Below, piece by piece: positions 23,846 through 34,150 of a stretch of 64,000 bases of DNA (positions within the stretch are counted from its first letter, which is position 1; every line of letters begins with the position of its first letter). The position numbers and the translations under genes were made by a program. The DNA lies in the NCBI GenBank assembly GCA_902702965.1, contig CACRXP010000189.1:965466-1029465 (forward strand), in the 5' to 3' direction. Below the pieces are notes generated by a model. That model worked only from the letters and a program-made list of their open reading frames with translations, made no database searches and was not told the origin of the DNA. The DNA is from Spirometra erinaceieuropaei (lineage: Eukaryota > Platyhelminthes > Cestoda > Diphyllobothriidea > Diphyllobothriidae).

Positions 23846-24018
23846 TCAGGAGACTGGAATGGCTATTTCCGGCTTATTAGCCGTCTTCAGCCGGCAGTAT
23901 CCAACGCCGAGGTGTGGAACACCCTGGAGTTCGAACTCGCGACCTTTTGGTTTGAAGTCCAACGCCTCTAACCACTGGGCCACGGGCTCCTTGTCCTGTC
24001 GGTTGCGATCGGATATAC
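23846..24018 (-). repeat. tRNA-derived SINE (S2)
   Basis: The minus strand reads AGCCCGTGGCCCAGTGGTTA, then GAGGCGTTGGACTTC, then GGTCGCGAGTTCGAACTCC. This gives a tRNA-like A box (TGGCCCAGTGGTTAG) and a B box (GAGTTCGAACTCC) at near-tRNA spacing. The tRNA-unrelated body follows (GGCTGAAGACGGCTAATAAG, then CCGGAAATAGCCATTCC). The RNA polymerase III promoter looks usable. Same family as S3-S6. Confidence 0.8.
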
Positions 24019-24599
24019 ACAATAGTAAATGGGCACTCACCAATCGCGCTACGAAAATACGTTTTCGGGAAAGAATTACTTAAGTAAAGTAGTAATATGG
24101 ACTATCACTTAAAAGAATTTTATGATATTTTGGATTAAGTAGGATGTTGGTTTTTAAGTGCACTTCTTTTCGACCTTGCTGTAGCAATTGAACCTGTTCG
24201 GAAATAACCATTTATACAATATGCATTTTGTACAGTAATTTTCAATATCCCTATAAATTAAAGTGCGTTTTGTGGAAATCATGCACATAATAGTCTTTCT
24301 TATATTCATTCTATAGCAAATTGCATCTTTTTCAAACTTTTACGCGGTAAGGGCGCAACTTTCGATTGTGAAAAGTTTCCACCGAGTGTTTCAAAACCGT
24401 CCAGTTTTTCTTCATATAGCATTATACCTCTCCCTTTATTAATGCACCCTATAAGGTATACAGTGTAATATGCATTCCCTACAACAAACTGTAAGCTTTA
24501 CATGTTATCTCCTTAAATCATAGAAAGAAATATGATTTTCCTTGCACGGAAAGTATCCACCATGCTAAATGACATCGCTAAACGCTAATGCAATGGCTG
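24019..24599. other. No recognised feature
   Basis: AT-rich. Possibly the diverged left arm of the R2 copy that follows, but I cannot align it convincingly. Confidence 0.3.
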
Positions 24600-25005
24600 A
24601 TCTGGCTCAAACTTATTGGGGCATCAGTAAACTTTTTTAAAACCTTAATATACGCTTTCTTTTTATACAGAATGTGAAAAGGCCTAGTGTGCTACCAAAT
24701 GACTGCGAAAAAGAAAATATCTGTGCATGTATCCTACAAAAGATAACTGAATTTTCAAGGGTGTCGAAAATCAATATCAAAATGCATACTGTATAAGTTA
24801 TTATTTTTAAACATGCGCGGTTATTGCAGAAGGTCAAAAATGAATGCATTTAAAAGCCAATCTCCTGCTTAGTCCGAAATATCACAAGATTCTGCCACGT
24901 GATGATCAGTTTGCAATCCTACATAAGTAATCCCTCCGGACCGATGACGCATTACGGAATTTGGCTAACATTTCATAAGATCGGTGAGTAACTGTAGGTA
25001 ACAGC
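24600..25005 (+). repeat. Palindromic repeat R2, right half
   Basis: GTGCTACCAAATGACTGCGA, then TTTCAAGGGTGTCGAAAATC, then CACGTGATGATCAGTTTGCA, then a right end with ACATTTCATAAGATCGGTGA. All are in the R2 right-arm order. Confidence 0.6.
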
Positions 25006-25149
25006 GACCTCCAAATGAGCGTCTTTCAAACTCCTTACGTCCTCTAGAAGATGTCGGCGAGACCCTGATAATTTCTGCTTTAGTGGAAGCTTGCGACAGC
25101 AGAGACGATGGCTGGATGCCCAGCCAACCCAATTCCATGGTCACAGAAG

Positions 25150-25340
25150 GCGTTTAGTCAAGCCTTCTTGTTATCCCCCCCAAAGATTAGTCCTGCATAT
25201 TCCCACGCGTATCCAACCTCGACGCATTACAGCAGCGAAACACAAACGCATCCTAGTGACACCATTCCCTTGCCCCCCTGACCTCTGAACTAGATCACAA
25301 TTTGTCCATCCTCTCTGGCATGTCCAGACAGCCCTCCATC
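25150..25340 (-). repeat. Direct repeat pair, member 1
   Basis: GAAACACAAACGCATCCTAG and CCTGACCTCTGAACTAGATC here correspond to GAAACTCAATCGCATCTCAG and CCTCTGACCTCTGGACTAGA at 25747-25803. The offset is about 540 bp and the orientation is the same. Function unknown. On the minus strand both encode a similar RMRLxF-type peptide. Confidence 0.5.
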
Positions 25341-25689
25341 CGCCTTCCCGCGTTTGTTGTATTTGGTTGTGTTTGACCTTCATTCACGTTCTACGTCCTC
25401 TCCGTAGCGAATGGTACTGCACAGATTCACTGAAATTAAACGACCACTGACGCTTGTTAGCCAAATCAGTATGGTTAAAAAAAGACAAAAGAAAGTAGAA
25501 CCTTAATCCAATCACCATCCACCTGATTAACAGCTGCCATTGGGTGCATGTCAATCCAGCCTTTTCCGTCATCGACGAAGTGTCAGTTGCGCACTCCAAA
25601 CTCCTGCGCCAGAGGATAACTGCGAAGGTAGACGCGCTGGCCATAAGGACGGTCAGCGCCACCCTATTCTCACGGAAGACGCTCGTTCT

Positions 25690-25860
25690 AGACCCTCTAC
25701 TGCTGGGGACAAAGCGAATCCCATCGACCATGCCGACTTGCATCAGTGAAACTCAATCGCATCTCAGTGACAAATTTGCCTAGTCCTCTGACCTCTGGAC
25801 TAGAGCACAGGCACATTATCCTGTCTTTCAGGAGAATTCTCCAGCTCCTTCTACCATTAT
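25690..25860 (-). repeat. Direct repeat pair, member 2
   Basis: Second member of the pair described at 25150-25340. A 119-codon minus-strand frame (25384-25743) runs into it. I recognise no domain, and it may be part of a degraded retroelement. Confidence 0.45.
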
Positions 25861-25957
25861 CGTAACATTTGAACGTGTTTGATCTCCTTTCACATTCTTC
25901 AGGCATTTCATGACGCCCATTACCGTTCAGGCAAGAAAACGCTGAATCATCCAAAAT

Positions 25958-26373
25958 CAACCGGATCTGGTGCAGTTTCGGACAAAGCAACTACATCGGA
26001 GAAACTGGGAGATTACTTCGTACGCGAATTGCCGAGCATGAAGCAGCAGTAGGCGGGAAGACGCTGGCTCTCAGATTCCGGCCATATTTTAAAGTTCCAA
26101 GAGGCCGAAATCCTCGCAAGGTGTGACAACCGCGTGAGCCGCGAGCTACTCGAATCATGGTTCTCAGGCCTGCAATCCATCAACAAGCGCAATGACCTCC
26201 CGGTACCATATTCCGTGCTGGGGTTTTCCCTGGCCAGGGGAATCAGTCACGTGAGGAGGGCGCGGGCGAGCAATTATCCCAGTGACAGTGAGCCAATTTG
26301 CCGAGCAATCGTTACGCCAGCACCCAGCACGAATGACGAAATCACGGCGATTAACGACTCGGACTCGGACTGA
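25958..26373 (+). pseudogene. Penelope-like element C: GIY-YIG domain and C-terminus
   Basis: Starts inside the nuclease: NRIWCSFGQSNYIGETGRLL, then RTRIAEHEAAV. A YIG-type motif (YIGET) and the Arg and EH residues are present. A deletion and frameshift lie near 26050. The C-terminal part then continues from EAEILARCDNRVSRELLESW, through INKRNDLPVPYSVL, to a stop at 26371-26373 after DEITAINDSDSD. The RT part is missing. It shares its C-terminus and 3' UTR with copy D and its domain sequence with copy B. The preserved stop codon and complete 3' end make this the best reference for the lineage's 3' terminus. Confidence 0.85.
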
Positions 26374-26462
26374 CAAGCCACCATCGCATCAATTACGATC
26401 CCAGCGGTGATTGCGAGAGCTGTTACTTACAGGACGCCTATGGTCTCACGGCAACCACGTGC

Positions 26463-26470
26463 TATAAATA
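26463..26470 (+). promoter_or_regulatory. TATA-like box in PLE copy C 3' region
   Basis: TATAAATA, 50 bases before the hammerhead core at 26513. The same box lies 50 bases before the core in copy D (32243-32250), and AATAAATA lies 51 bases before it in copy B. The fixed spacing suggests a promoter inside the terminal repeat. This is inference from conservation only. Confidence 0.5.
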
Positions 26471-26504
26471 CTGCACTCCTTGTGCCACCAATACCTATAT
26501 CTGC

Positions 26505-26553
26505 GACTGTCTCTGATAATGGATTCAAGTGAGAATCTGAAACGTCAGGCCAA
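26505..26553 (+). ncRNA. Hammerhead-ribozyme-like motif H5 (PLE copy C 3' end)
   Basis: Order: helix I strand GUCU, core CUGAUAA (26513-26519), an unpaired U, stem II GGAUUC/GAAUCU, GAAAC (26539-26543), GUC (26544-26546), then AGGC pairing back to GUCU. Predicted cleavage follows 26546. Helix III has no loop, only the self-complementary ACGU, as in dimer-type hammerheads. The catalytic G8 reads A, so this copy is probably inactive. Confidence 0.75.
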
Positions 26554-26580
26554 TAAACTTCCTGTTTCAGTGATCACATC

Positions 26581-26625
26581 TTCCTCTTCTTCTTCTTCTT
26601 CTTCTTCTTCTTCTTCTTCTTCTTC
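26581..26625 (+). repeat. TTC microsatellite at PLE copy C terminus
   Basis: About 14 TTC units directly after the PLE 3' end. TTC runs at the same place follow copies B and D and motif H6. Confidence 0.9.
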
Positions 26626-28299
26626 AGAAAACGCTGAATTATCAAATATCAAACACTCATACGCCGTATCCGAGTCGTCCAGAATTTGAGATTAGGTGGA
26701 TTAAGGGCGTTAGCGCATGGAAGCAGCTTTTCCTGTTTATCGAAAATTCTGTCATCACAAATCTTCTAGGAAGTAAGTGTAACAGCATCATTTAGTGTCT
26801 TTGTCAGCCAAATGTTCGCTTAATCACTAGGCATAATGCGTAGGCAGTATGTAATTCATGTTAGGTTGGACGACAGGCACGGAACCTGGGATTAGCTTTC
26901 CTTCGTAGTGAAGGGAGACGAGAGGGGGTTTTGACGAATATGCGAGCGGCGTAAGCTAGCAAATGACTGGTCCGTTGATGGGGTGGACTGTCTGCTATCG
27001 CCGAGGGCTAGTCGTTTGGCGTTCGGTTCTTCCATATCATGCGTTCTGGCGAATTCGTGATGTACAGAAGTGCCCAGTGAAATGTACTCCCTTGAAAGAC
27101 CGCTCGGGTATTTTGTTAGGAGCGTGGTAGTGACCACCTTTAATTGAATACCTAGGAATCCATGGCGGTAATCCCATTGGAGACCAGAATGTTTATTACT
27201 TATTTCGGCTAGTACAAAGTCGCCCACCAATAAAGTTAATGGTTACGCAAGACTCGTTCGTGGAAGCCTACGGTAAGATCCGTCTCGCTATCGCTCCTAA
27301 TGTGCAAAGTAGTTGGCCTGTAACAGCGGCAGGCGACGATATGTACTGAGTCTGTGTCAAATGTAGGCTCCATCCCCGCATGAATTTCAAGATGTGGTTT
27401 CAGAAACGCCATCTATGTTGGTCATCGTAAAAACAACTTTCAGTCCCCGTCTACGGTCGATTTTCCGCATTCCAGCTTCTGACTCTGACAAAGACTCATT
27501 TTATGCCCATAGTAGGTGAATAAACAATAAACGAATTCCGACGTGATCCAGAGCAGTTCGTCATTCCGTAACTCCCAAAACTAGTCGGGAGGAAGTGCTG
27601 AAAAAACCCACTCGGCAAACTATGGAATCGGAAGTGTTTTATGCTCGGTACAAAATGTAAGCGAGAGTAAACAGCAGAATTTATTGACACTAAAGAAGTT
27701 GTGACTGTTATCAAATGCTTTCTGTCGGCTCATAAAATGCACGTCGAGTAATTCTTAGTGATCGTAGAGAAATTCGATATGAGATCTGCAGGGTCGCAGT
27801 CCGGAACATGAAGTTTGCGAAGCTTGTGAATAAAATTGTAACGGAATTCCAAGGAAAGATCACGTTTACCTTACAGTCTGGTCGTTTGTACAGATCCGAA
27901 TTCTCTCTCAGAATGCAGGCTCCTTCCAAATAGTTCAGTAGGTTTGCTGCACTACAGATGCGCCGGCCAACAACGCGGGTCGGACTGGCTGGCTGCAGTA
28001 CAGGGCGCGCACAAACCTATGATTAGTGTCGTTAATGTGTATGACATGCCTAAGATTCAGGCCTTTACGGCGCGTGAGCAATTGGGATCGCTCCTACCAA
28101 AAGCCAAACGACATGCTCAGGACATCAATTGGGGTATGGGATAGGGGAGAGAGAGCAAGGGTGAAACTGAGAAATCCATCCTCACCGCAAATCTGCGCGT
28201 CCTTCACGGATAATATATCTGATGCGCTTAAGTCTGTACTGACACGCGCAAAGTCCTGGTTTAGAAGGCTACTCACTGGCGAGGTAGGTTGGCTTCTGC
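26626..28299. other. No gene recognised
   Basis: A minus-strand frame at 26892-27230 (112 codons, ATG) and one at 28094-28495 (133 codons) are the longest. Neither has a domain I recognise. The second overlaps repeat R4 and is probably repeat-derived. Confidence 0.35.
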
Positions 28300-28440
28300 A
28301 GTATTCATCCGTATTTGAGACCTGAGCGGCTCCTAACAAAGTCTGACAGGTCGCAGATCGTGCGTGGCACGCGAAGACTAACTGTCTAGCTTCATCAGTC
28401 ACCGCGCCCGAGCCAATCTCCGACCGCTTGTCATCGGACC
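28300..28440 (+). repeat. Dispersed repeat R4, second copy
   Basis: Matches 60-150 of the window (GTGGCACGCGAAGACTAACT and the CAGTCACCGCGCCC block). Confidence 0.5.
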
Positions 28441-28840
28441 AAGGCGGGTTAGAAGGAAGATGGACTGCTACACACACTACACAGGTTTGTCTCATTAAAA
28501 ACTAATTTCCGCACAGGTTACCGATGCGGCGCATTCTCCATTTGACGTCGTCGATTGAAACGGCTAGACTATAATTTTATCCGGGGCTGCCGTAACGAAA
28601 CTTGCAAGTTTTGGAGTTACTTGATACTATACTGGCAGCACAGGAACTATCTAAAAGCCCAGACACGTGTTTCGCCGATATACTGCCGCTGCATGGCATA
28701 ACTTTAAGGGGTTCGGATTACCAGTTGGTCTTCCTCCATTCCCCGTGTGCTTTCCCTTAGATACTCCAGTTTAGGCATTGCTGTTTTAAGGTAGTATCTG
28801 TGCTGTCAGTATAATATCCTCTAACCCCACTACTATACTA
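28441..28840. other. Inverted-repeat scrap at 28627-28815, otherwise unrecognised
   Basis: TATACTGGCAGCACAGGAAC (about 28630) has an inverse partner in GTATCTGTGCTGTCAGTATA (about 28794). This suggests a small MITE-like insertion just upstream of the PLE 3' end. Confidence 0.4.
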
Positions 28841-28885
28841 CTACCTCTGACGATGGACTCCTGTACTATCTGAAAACTCAGGATA
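28841..28885 (+). ncRNA. Hammerhead-ribozyme-like motif H6 (PLE-type 3' end)
   Basis: Core CUGACGA (28847-28853), UGGACUC, a weak stem II, GAAA (28872-28875), ACUC, then AGGAUAAUAAACG. The 5' strand ACCU pairs with AGG for helix I. The unit ends in CTCTTCTTCTTC (28911-28922), as at other PLE 3' ends. It resembles H7 closely, so the two belong to one PLE lineage. Confidence 0.65.
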
Positions 28886-29149
28886 ATAAACGAAGTGTTC
28901 AGGTGCTCGGCTCTTCTTCTTCAAATACTACTAGCTGTCTGTTGGCATTTTAATTAATGTTACGCGGTTTTCCGCAATGGCTGATCGACTTCGGTCTGAA
29001 TCTTTATGACAAATTTCGGTTTCCGCCGAAAAAACCGGTTAATTTCTGGGGAAATTATAAGAAAACGTAATCGTATGTGTTGAATAATCTTGCTGTTTAT
29101 GCATTTTTCTACAATTTGACACATATTCCCTGCACTTGTCAACTGCCCG

Positions 29150-29785
29150 GCTCGGGCAGTGACCGGCGCCTGGGAATGGGAAAGGAGTGTAAGGTTGACG
29201 ACTCAGCGCATTTGCTTCAAAATAACCAATTTTATGCGCTTGAATCTATCACTGTGCGCTAAAATCCGTAGCCTGGAAGGTTGCCAACTGATGCGATAAC
29301 TTGGACCTCGCGGTCTGCCCAGCGTTGAGTGTGACTGTGTGGAGTGGCCAGCTGATGGTCTGAGAGTCAGGCTGCAATGGCTCCTTCTTAATGTGGCCTT
29401 TATGGCACTCCCGATCCTTAGGATTTGAGCCGGCTGTGGCGGCACACCTAGGTGCGACCTCGGCCGTGCCAGCCTCCATTATTTGTTGTTGTTGGAAACA
29501 AACCTGGTTATATGCTGGGTGGTCCAGGGGATGCGGAGTGGCGCGCCAAAGTGCGGTCTCGACCGTGCCATCCACCTGCGCCAGCCCCCACCTTCCGTCT
29601 TCTTGACTATGTCTTGACATCGGGTCCATGTAGAGAAGGAGAGAGTGCGGTAGATGCTGTCCAAGTCTTTTATCACTATCAACTAAATCTCGCGCAAATC
29701 ACCGTGCCTGCTTCGCCTTGATGTGGAGCACACGATAGACATTGTCAGCAACGACGACCTATCCTATAACATTTGGAAGATTCCC
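29150..29785 (+). repeat. Dispersed repeat R1, copy d (long copy)
   Basis: One of the fullest R1 copies: CAGTGACCGGCGCCTGGGAA, GACGACTCAGCGCATTTGC, CTGAGAGTCAGGCTGCAATG, CTTCTTAATGTGGCCTTTAT, GGAGTGGCGCGCCAAAGTGC, GACCGTGCCATCCACCTGCG, GTAGATGCTGTCCAAG and ATGTGGAGCACACGATAGAC. All blocks recur in the same order at 3555-4115. Overlapping frames on both strands (for example 29249-29629 minus) are repeat shadows. Confidence 0.8.
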
Positions 29786-32099
29786 ACTGGCTTTCGGGAA
29801 AATTTAAGACCTGAAAGATAATTTGTAATCTTTTATTAGGAGACTTTCGGCGTTCAGTCTGTGACAGCTGACTTTACAAATGTGAGACTTCTTGTTACAT
29901 GCGCCTTTCGACGGAAAAGCACGCTTTACCTTCATCTTGGCTCATTCAATTCCCCTTCCCCTTGCGACAACGAGGACATAACAAGCGTGATAAACGCAGT
30001 ATATCGTCAGTGTTAACAAGAAGAACATTTGCCACGGTCGCTAAGTAACATGTTCGCGAAGAATCCACGCCCAATATAAGTTATTAGCTTCGTAATTATC
30101 AGTATTTTAGTAGTTTTGAGAACTAGACATTAATACAACTAACCCCCTAAAAACTAAAAGGCGAGGACACCAATCTTTAATGAATAATAAAAATTGATGT
30201 TTCGAGGCGCAACGGATAAAAGCCTCCAAAAGCCCCCCTACCAAAATACACCAAAATTCACATGGCCGTAATGTTTTTACTTAACTAGGCAAAAAGCCTT
30301 TGCATGAAGACCTCGAGAAACGAAGTTCATGAGAAAACTACATAACTGGCAACGCCCTGGAAAAAAAAACGCAAGCATAGATCGCGCACCCAATGTACAA
30401 CTCTGCCCGACAAATGAGACATATTTGAAAAAATGTGGTTTTTAAAAATACCAGTAGACTAGAAATATACGTGACTAAACATATATAAATAAATAACATG
30501 CGTGGTCATATAAAATGACACTTGCAATTAGGGTTTAGGCATACACAAACAAATTATAAAAACCAGGAATACTGGCAAAGTTCAAGATCAGCCTTACCCA
30601 GAAGAGATGAAATTCAGATTCAACTATGCTGGGTATGAGGAAATGGCTAAATAATCAGGTGAACCCTCAACTTCAAACGGAATGCTCACAGTAACATAAA
30701 ACAACCATGCTATTAAACTGAATCCGTAGGACTGGGTAACTGCAATTGAGACATTGATCATCATAGGGTTTTTTGATAACCTACGAAAAAGGCTCATTGA
30801 CACACGTAGCCTTGTGATGCGTATTTTTCAGATCAAATGAAAAGTGATCGGATGTTTGCGTAAACGTAAGTGTGAGGAAGTTGTAATTCTCGCATTATGG
30901 CAGTCTCAGCTCAGCGACGTATCTATGAGGGAACTAATTTCGTGTCCACTATTAATTTATGTATTCTAAGCTACCTCAAGCACTTTCATGGCAAACACAT
31001 AAAACGTTCTAGTATATCAGCAGGAACTACCCAGTCAAAATAAGTAGTGACGGAGTCATAGTAAATTGCACGAAGGGTCTGGTTTAAGGATTTCAAAGAT
31101 TCATCCATCAACACCGAAATACGCAGTGAACATTTTGCTAACGCCTTGCTGAGTAAGCAAGAATGACAGCGTCACAGGGAAAAATATATTCGACGAGATT
31201 TATGATATTGCCGTGAGCTATTTGAGGAAATGTATGAACTTTGTTAATACTCTAAAGGGAACCGTTTCCATGGAACATCGGGCTACAATGCAACCAGCAC
31301 CATCATAAACTCATTTGCAGTAAAACACTGGTAGATGGCCAGCCTTTTTCCATTTTAAGAATTTCGTCAGTACTTTCGAAAAGTTCCTGGGTCAGTTATC
31401 TTTTTAACGTGACGTTCAGATTAAAACCCATTTACGCGACATTTGGTACCGTGAACCTGTTTTACTTAAAACTGTCGGAAAAGGAGGCGCCGACCCTGAG
31501 TGGGGCGCGATATCTGCTCTTTGTCTGAGTGCGTTGCGAACAAATATATATACGGAAGTTTTTGCAAAAAAGCAAATTATTTCCATTTCTTTTTTATTAT
31601 TTCAATGGTCATATAATTTAGAATAATAATAATAATATATGTTAACGTGATTTTTGTTATCTAAGTAAAAATGCCTGAATTATTTTAGTAAACGCTGTAA
31701 ACAACTGTATTATCTGCCGAAACTCAAATACTGATTCCAAAATATTCTATACAAACTGCGGTTATACGATAACCACTTTAGCCATTGGTGAGCACGCATT
31801 TTCTAGAATAGGATATACACTTAGCACAAGACTTGCCATCAAGAACATCGTAAAAAGTGAAAAGTAATGCATAGCCTGTTTGGCGTCCATTTTGTTGTAA
31901 CTATTTTGCGGATATCTTTAAAAAAATATCATTCGATTTCCACAAAGTCGACTTTTCTCTAATTACAGAGAAAATTAATAAGGCCTATTTTTGACAAGTG
32001 CTTATCGATATATGGCATGTAATGCCTTCCTAACAAATCTAATTTCACTTATCATGTCAGGAAATAATATTTTAAGTTTCCAAATAATCATCACGTCAA
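29786..32099. other. No gene recognised
   Basis: 2.3 kb, AT-rich, with no open frame above about 60 codons. A short AAT run lies near 31622-31640. I see nothing else that I can support. Confidence 0.4.
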
Positions 32100-32379
32100 C
32101 ATCCAAAGCCCATGATGACATTGCGGCAGTTAACGACTCGGGCGCGGACTGTCAAGTCATCAACGCTTTTATTCCTACCCTCAGCGCTGATCGCGAGAGC
32201 TGTTAATTACAGTACGCATGTGGCCCCACGGCAGCTACGTACTATAAATACTGCAGACTTTTTGCCTCCACTACCTTTATCTGCAACTGTCTCTGATGAT
32301 ATGTTCGAGTGACAATCCGAAACTTCAGATCAATAAACTTCTTATTCCAATGAACGCCTCTTCTTCTTCTTCTTCTTCT
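32100..32379 (+). mobile_element. Penelope-like element D: solo 3' end
   Basis: Starts in the last coding segment (HDDIAAVNDSGADC matches DEITAINDSDSD of copy C). Then the shared 3' UTR follows: GCGAGAGCTGTTAATTACAG, TATAAATA at 32243-32250, the hammerhead motif and (TTC)6 at 32361-32379. The copy is extremely 5'-truncated. RT and EN are absent. Confidence 0.85.
32287..32330 (+). ncRNA. Hammerhead-ribozyme-like motif H11 (PLE copy D)
   Basis: GUCU, then intact core CUGAUGA (32293-32299), a weakened stem II, GAAAC (32319-32323), UUC in place of GUC, then AGAU. Helix III (ACUU) has lost the ACGU palindrome, and stem II has mismatches, so activity is doubtful. Confidence 0.65.
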
Positions 32380-32593
32380 GATTGATTCGGTTCATTTGCA
32401 TATTCCTCATCATTTCCATTTCGCTGAAAAGGTTGTCAAAAATCCATTATGTCGTCCGTCCTCAAGTTCTCATCCCCCTTCGCAGACGTACTTCCCTGGA
32501 TTCTGGTGCTTCAAAAGAACTAGAAAAGTGGCGCAGTGTTTACGCATGCATATTTTTGACTACTTCTCTGCCAATTCTTCTTCATGAAAACAT

Positions 32594-33039
32594 CCTACTA
32601 CAGCTTTACTGGATGGTCTGTTTCCCGACTTGGAGACTACTCTGCGTTCTGCACTCAATTCTCTCAGTCTACTCATCTTTCGAATGAACGTGGAATGCTT
32701 CAAGGCTCCATTTTATCCCCTCACCTCCTTTCATTTCACACTGGTGATCTGTGCTAGATCAATGACTGCCTAAATGCAACGTATGCCTGCGATATGGCTG
32801 ACGGAGACCCTATTAAAAACGCGACTCATCTCCACTTCATGAAGGATGGCTTGGACTCTGCTTCTGTATGGTCTTTGGACGTTTTTTCCCACTAAATTAT
32901 CAGAAATCCGCCCAGTATGTGTTTCGAATGCGACCATCTCCCGTCCCCGAATTTCTTGACTTGCTCCCCATAAAGCATCAACTTTCCGGTATCACGATGT
33001 TACACTTTTCTTAGATTGCCTATTCTCCCTTCACAATGA
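32594..33039 (+). pseudogene. LINE reverse transcriptase fragment with stops
   Basis: One frame reads NERGMLQGSILSPHLLSFHT (the GxxQGxxLSP box of non-LTR RTs). Then come INDCLNATYACDMADGDPI, where the YADD catalytic box has become YACD, and KNATHLHFMKDGLDSASVWS. The last recognisable part is SRCYTFLRLPILPS. Several in-frame stops occur (after GDLC, after VFSH and after CSP). Upstream, GWSVSRLGDYSAFCTQFSQS fits the segment before the QG box. Both ends are truncated. This lineage differs from the CR1-like LINE downstream. Confidence 0.7.
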
Positions 33040-33162
33040 AGTCTTTTTTGTGAAATTCACAAACGCATTTATTAAATCTGCCGTGTAGGTTCCTGCCACA
33101 TTCCTCTGCCCCCTCATGCGATTCATAGATTTCCGCACTCTCTCTCTCTCGCATTCTTCCTG
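33040..33162. other. No recognised feature; CT-rich run near 33138-33150
   Basis: A short CTCTCTCTCTC run. Nothing else. Confidence 0.4.
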
Positions 33163-33590
33163 CGGTAAGATGATAGTTGGTAGCCGTGCCCACAGACCCC
33201 ACAATGGTACCTACTGGCTCGATTTCAGTAGCTGTGATTGCGTTCTCCTTAGGCTTCAAAATTCACGCGCGCGCTATATAACCTGTATCAGATTCATTTT
33301 AAAGGTGCTGTTCTGGGCAGATTTGCACCGGTAACGATGACAATGAGGCTTACCCTATATCAACTTTCATTAGAAGAGGTAGTTGGCAGGCGTGCCCACA
33401 TAATCCACAATTGTACCTACTGGCTTAATTTCAGTAGCTATGATAGCGTTCTCATTATGCTTCTAAATTTACGCGCGCGCTGTATTACCTGTACCAGATT
33501 CATTGTGGAGGTACTATCCTGGGCGGATCGACACCGCTAACGATGACAATGAGGCTTTCCCTACATCAACTTTCATAAGAAGAGGAAGCT
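33163..33590 (+). repeat. Tandem repeat, period 206 bp, two units
   Basis: GTGCCCACA at 33186 and 33392, and AACGATGACAATGAGGCTT at 33333 and 33539, give a constant offset of 206. Both units keep the same open frame with related peptides, ending in RARYITCIRFILKVLFWADL in one and RARCITCTRFIVEVLSWADR in the other. I do not recognise the peptide. It is either a decayed coding segment that was duplicated or chance. Confidence 0.8.
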
Positions 33591-33867
33591 TTTGCCTTCC
33601 TGCCGTTTCATGAAGAAGATATGGCCACTTTAAAACGTGTTTTTCGAATGCGCTTTTTCAATGCTGGTATTCCTCATGATTTTAATTGTCCTCATAGTAC
33701 AACAGTATTTGACAAAGGGCAAGCAGTTGGCTGATCGAAGTCTGGATGATGTTCTACATCTGGTTACGTTGACTTTATTGCTTCGAAGTCCATCTGCGCC
33801 CCCTGGTCAACATAACAAATGCCGAGGATTTTGACCGCCAAAACAATGGGTTGATGGCAGTGGTCCA

Positions 33868-33897
33868 GTTCAATTCAGTTCAGCTCATTTTTATTGA
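33868..33897 (-). repeat. LINE 3'-terminal scrap (CR1-like)
   Basis: The minus strand reads TCAATAAAAATGAGCTGAAC, then TGAATTGAAC. This resembles the AATAAA..TTGAATTGAATT end of the LINE at 34151, about 280 bp away. Confidence 0.45.
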
Positions 33898-34150
33898 GAG
33901 AAGTGTGGGTCTTCACCTTTGAACTCTTTATTTGTTTTCAATCAAATGAAAAATCTCAAAAAGGTATCATAAAGGTAACAAATAATCGGAAAAGCGTCAA
34001 CTCTGTAGAGATAAACAAACTGTCTCGCATGTTAATGGTACGGGCAGTAGTGCAGCGGTCGTATCGAATGCAGGGAGATAAATAATACCCTAAGTGACAA
34101 AAGTTGCATAGGTGCCAGTAAGCGTAGGCGATGGGTTGGAGACAATAAGA

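Noticed and set aside
26581..26625. Poly-serine coding stretch (TTC/TCT repeat within a frame)
   Set aside because: It is the microsatellite that ends a PLE 3' UTR, and the surrounding frame has no other support.
26892..27230. 112-codon minus-strand frame as a host exon
   Set aside because: No recognisable motif and no partner exon. Left as unrecognised.
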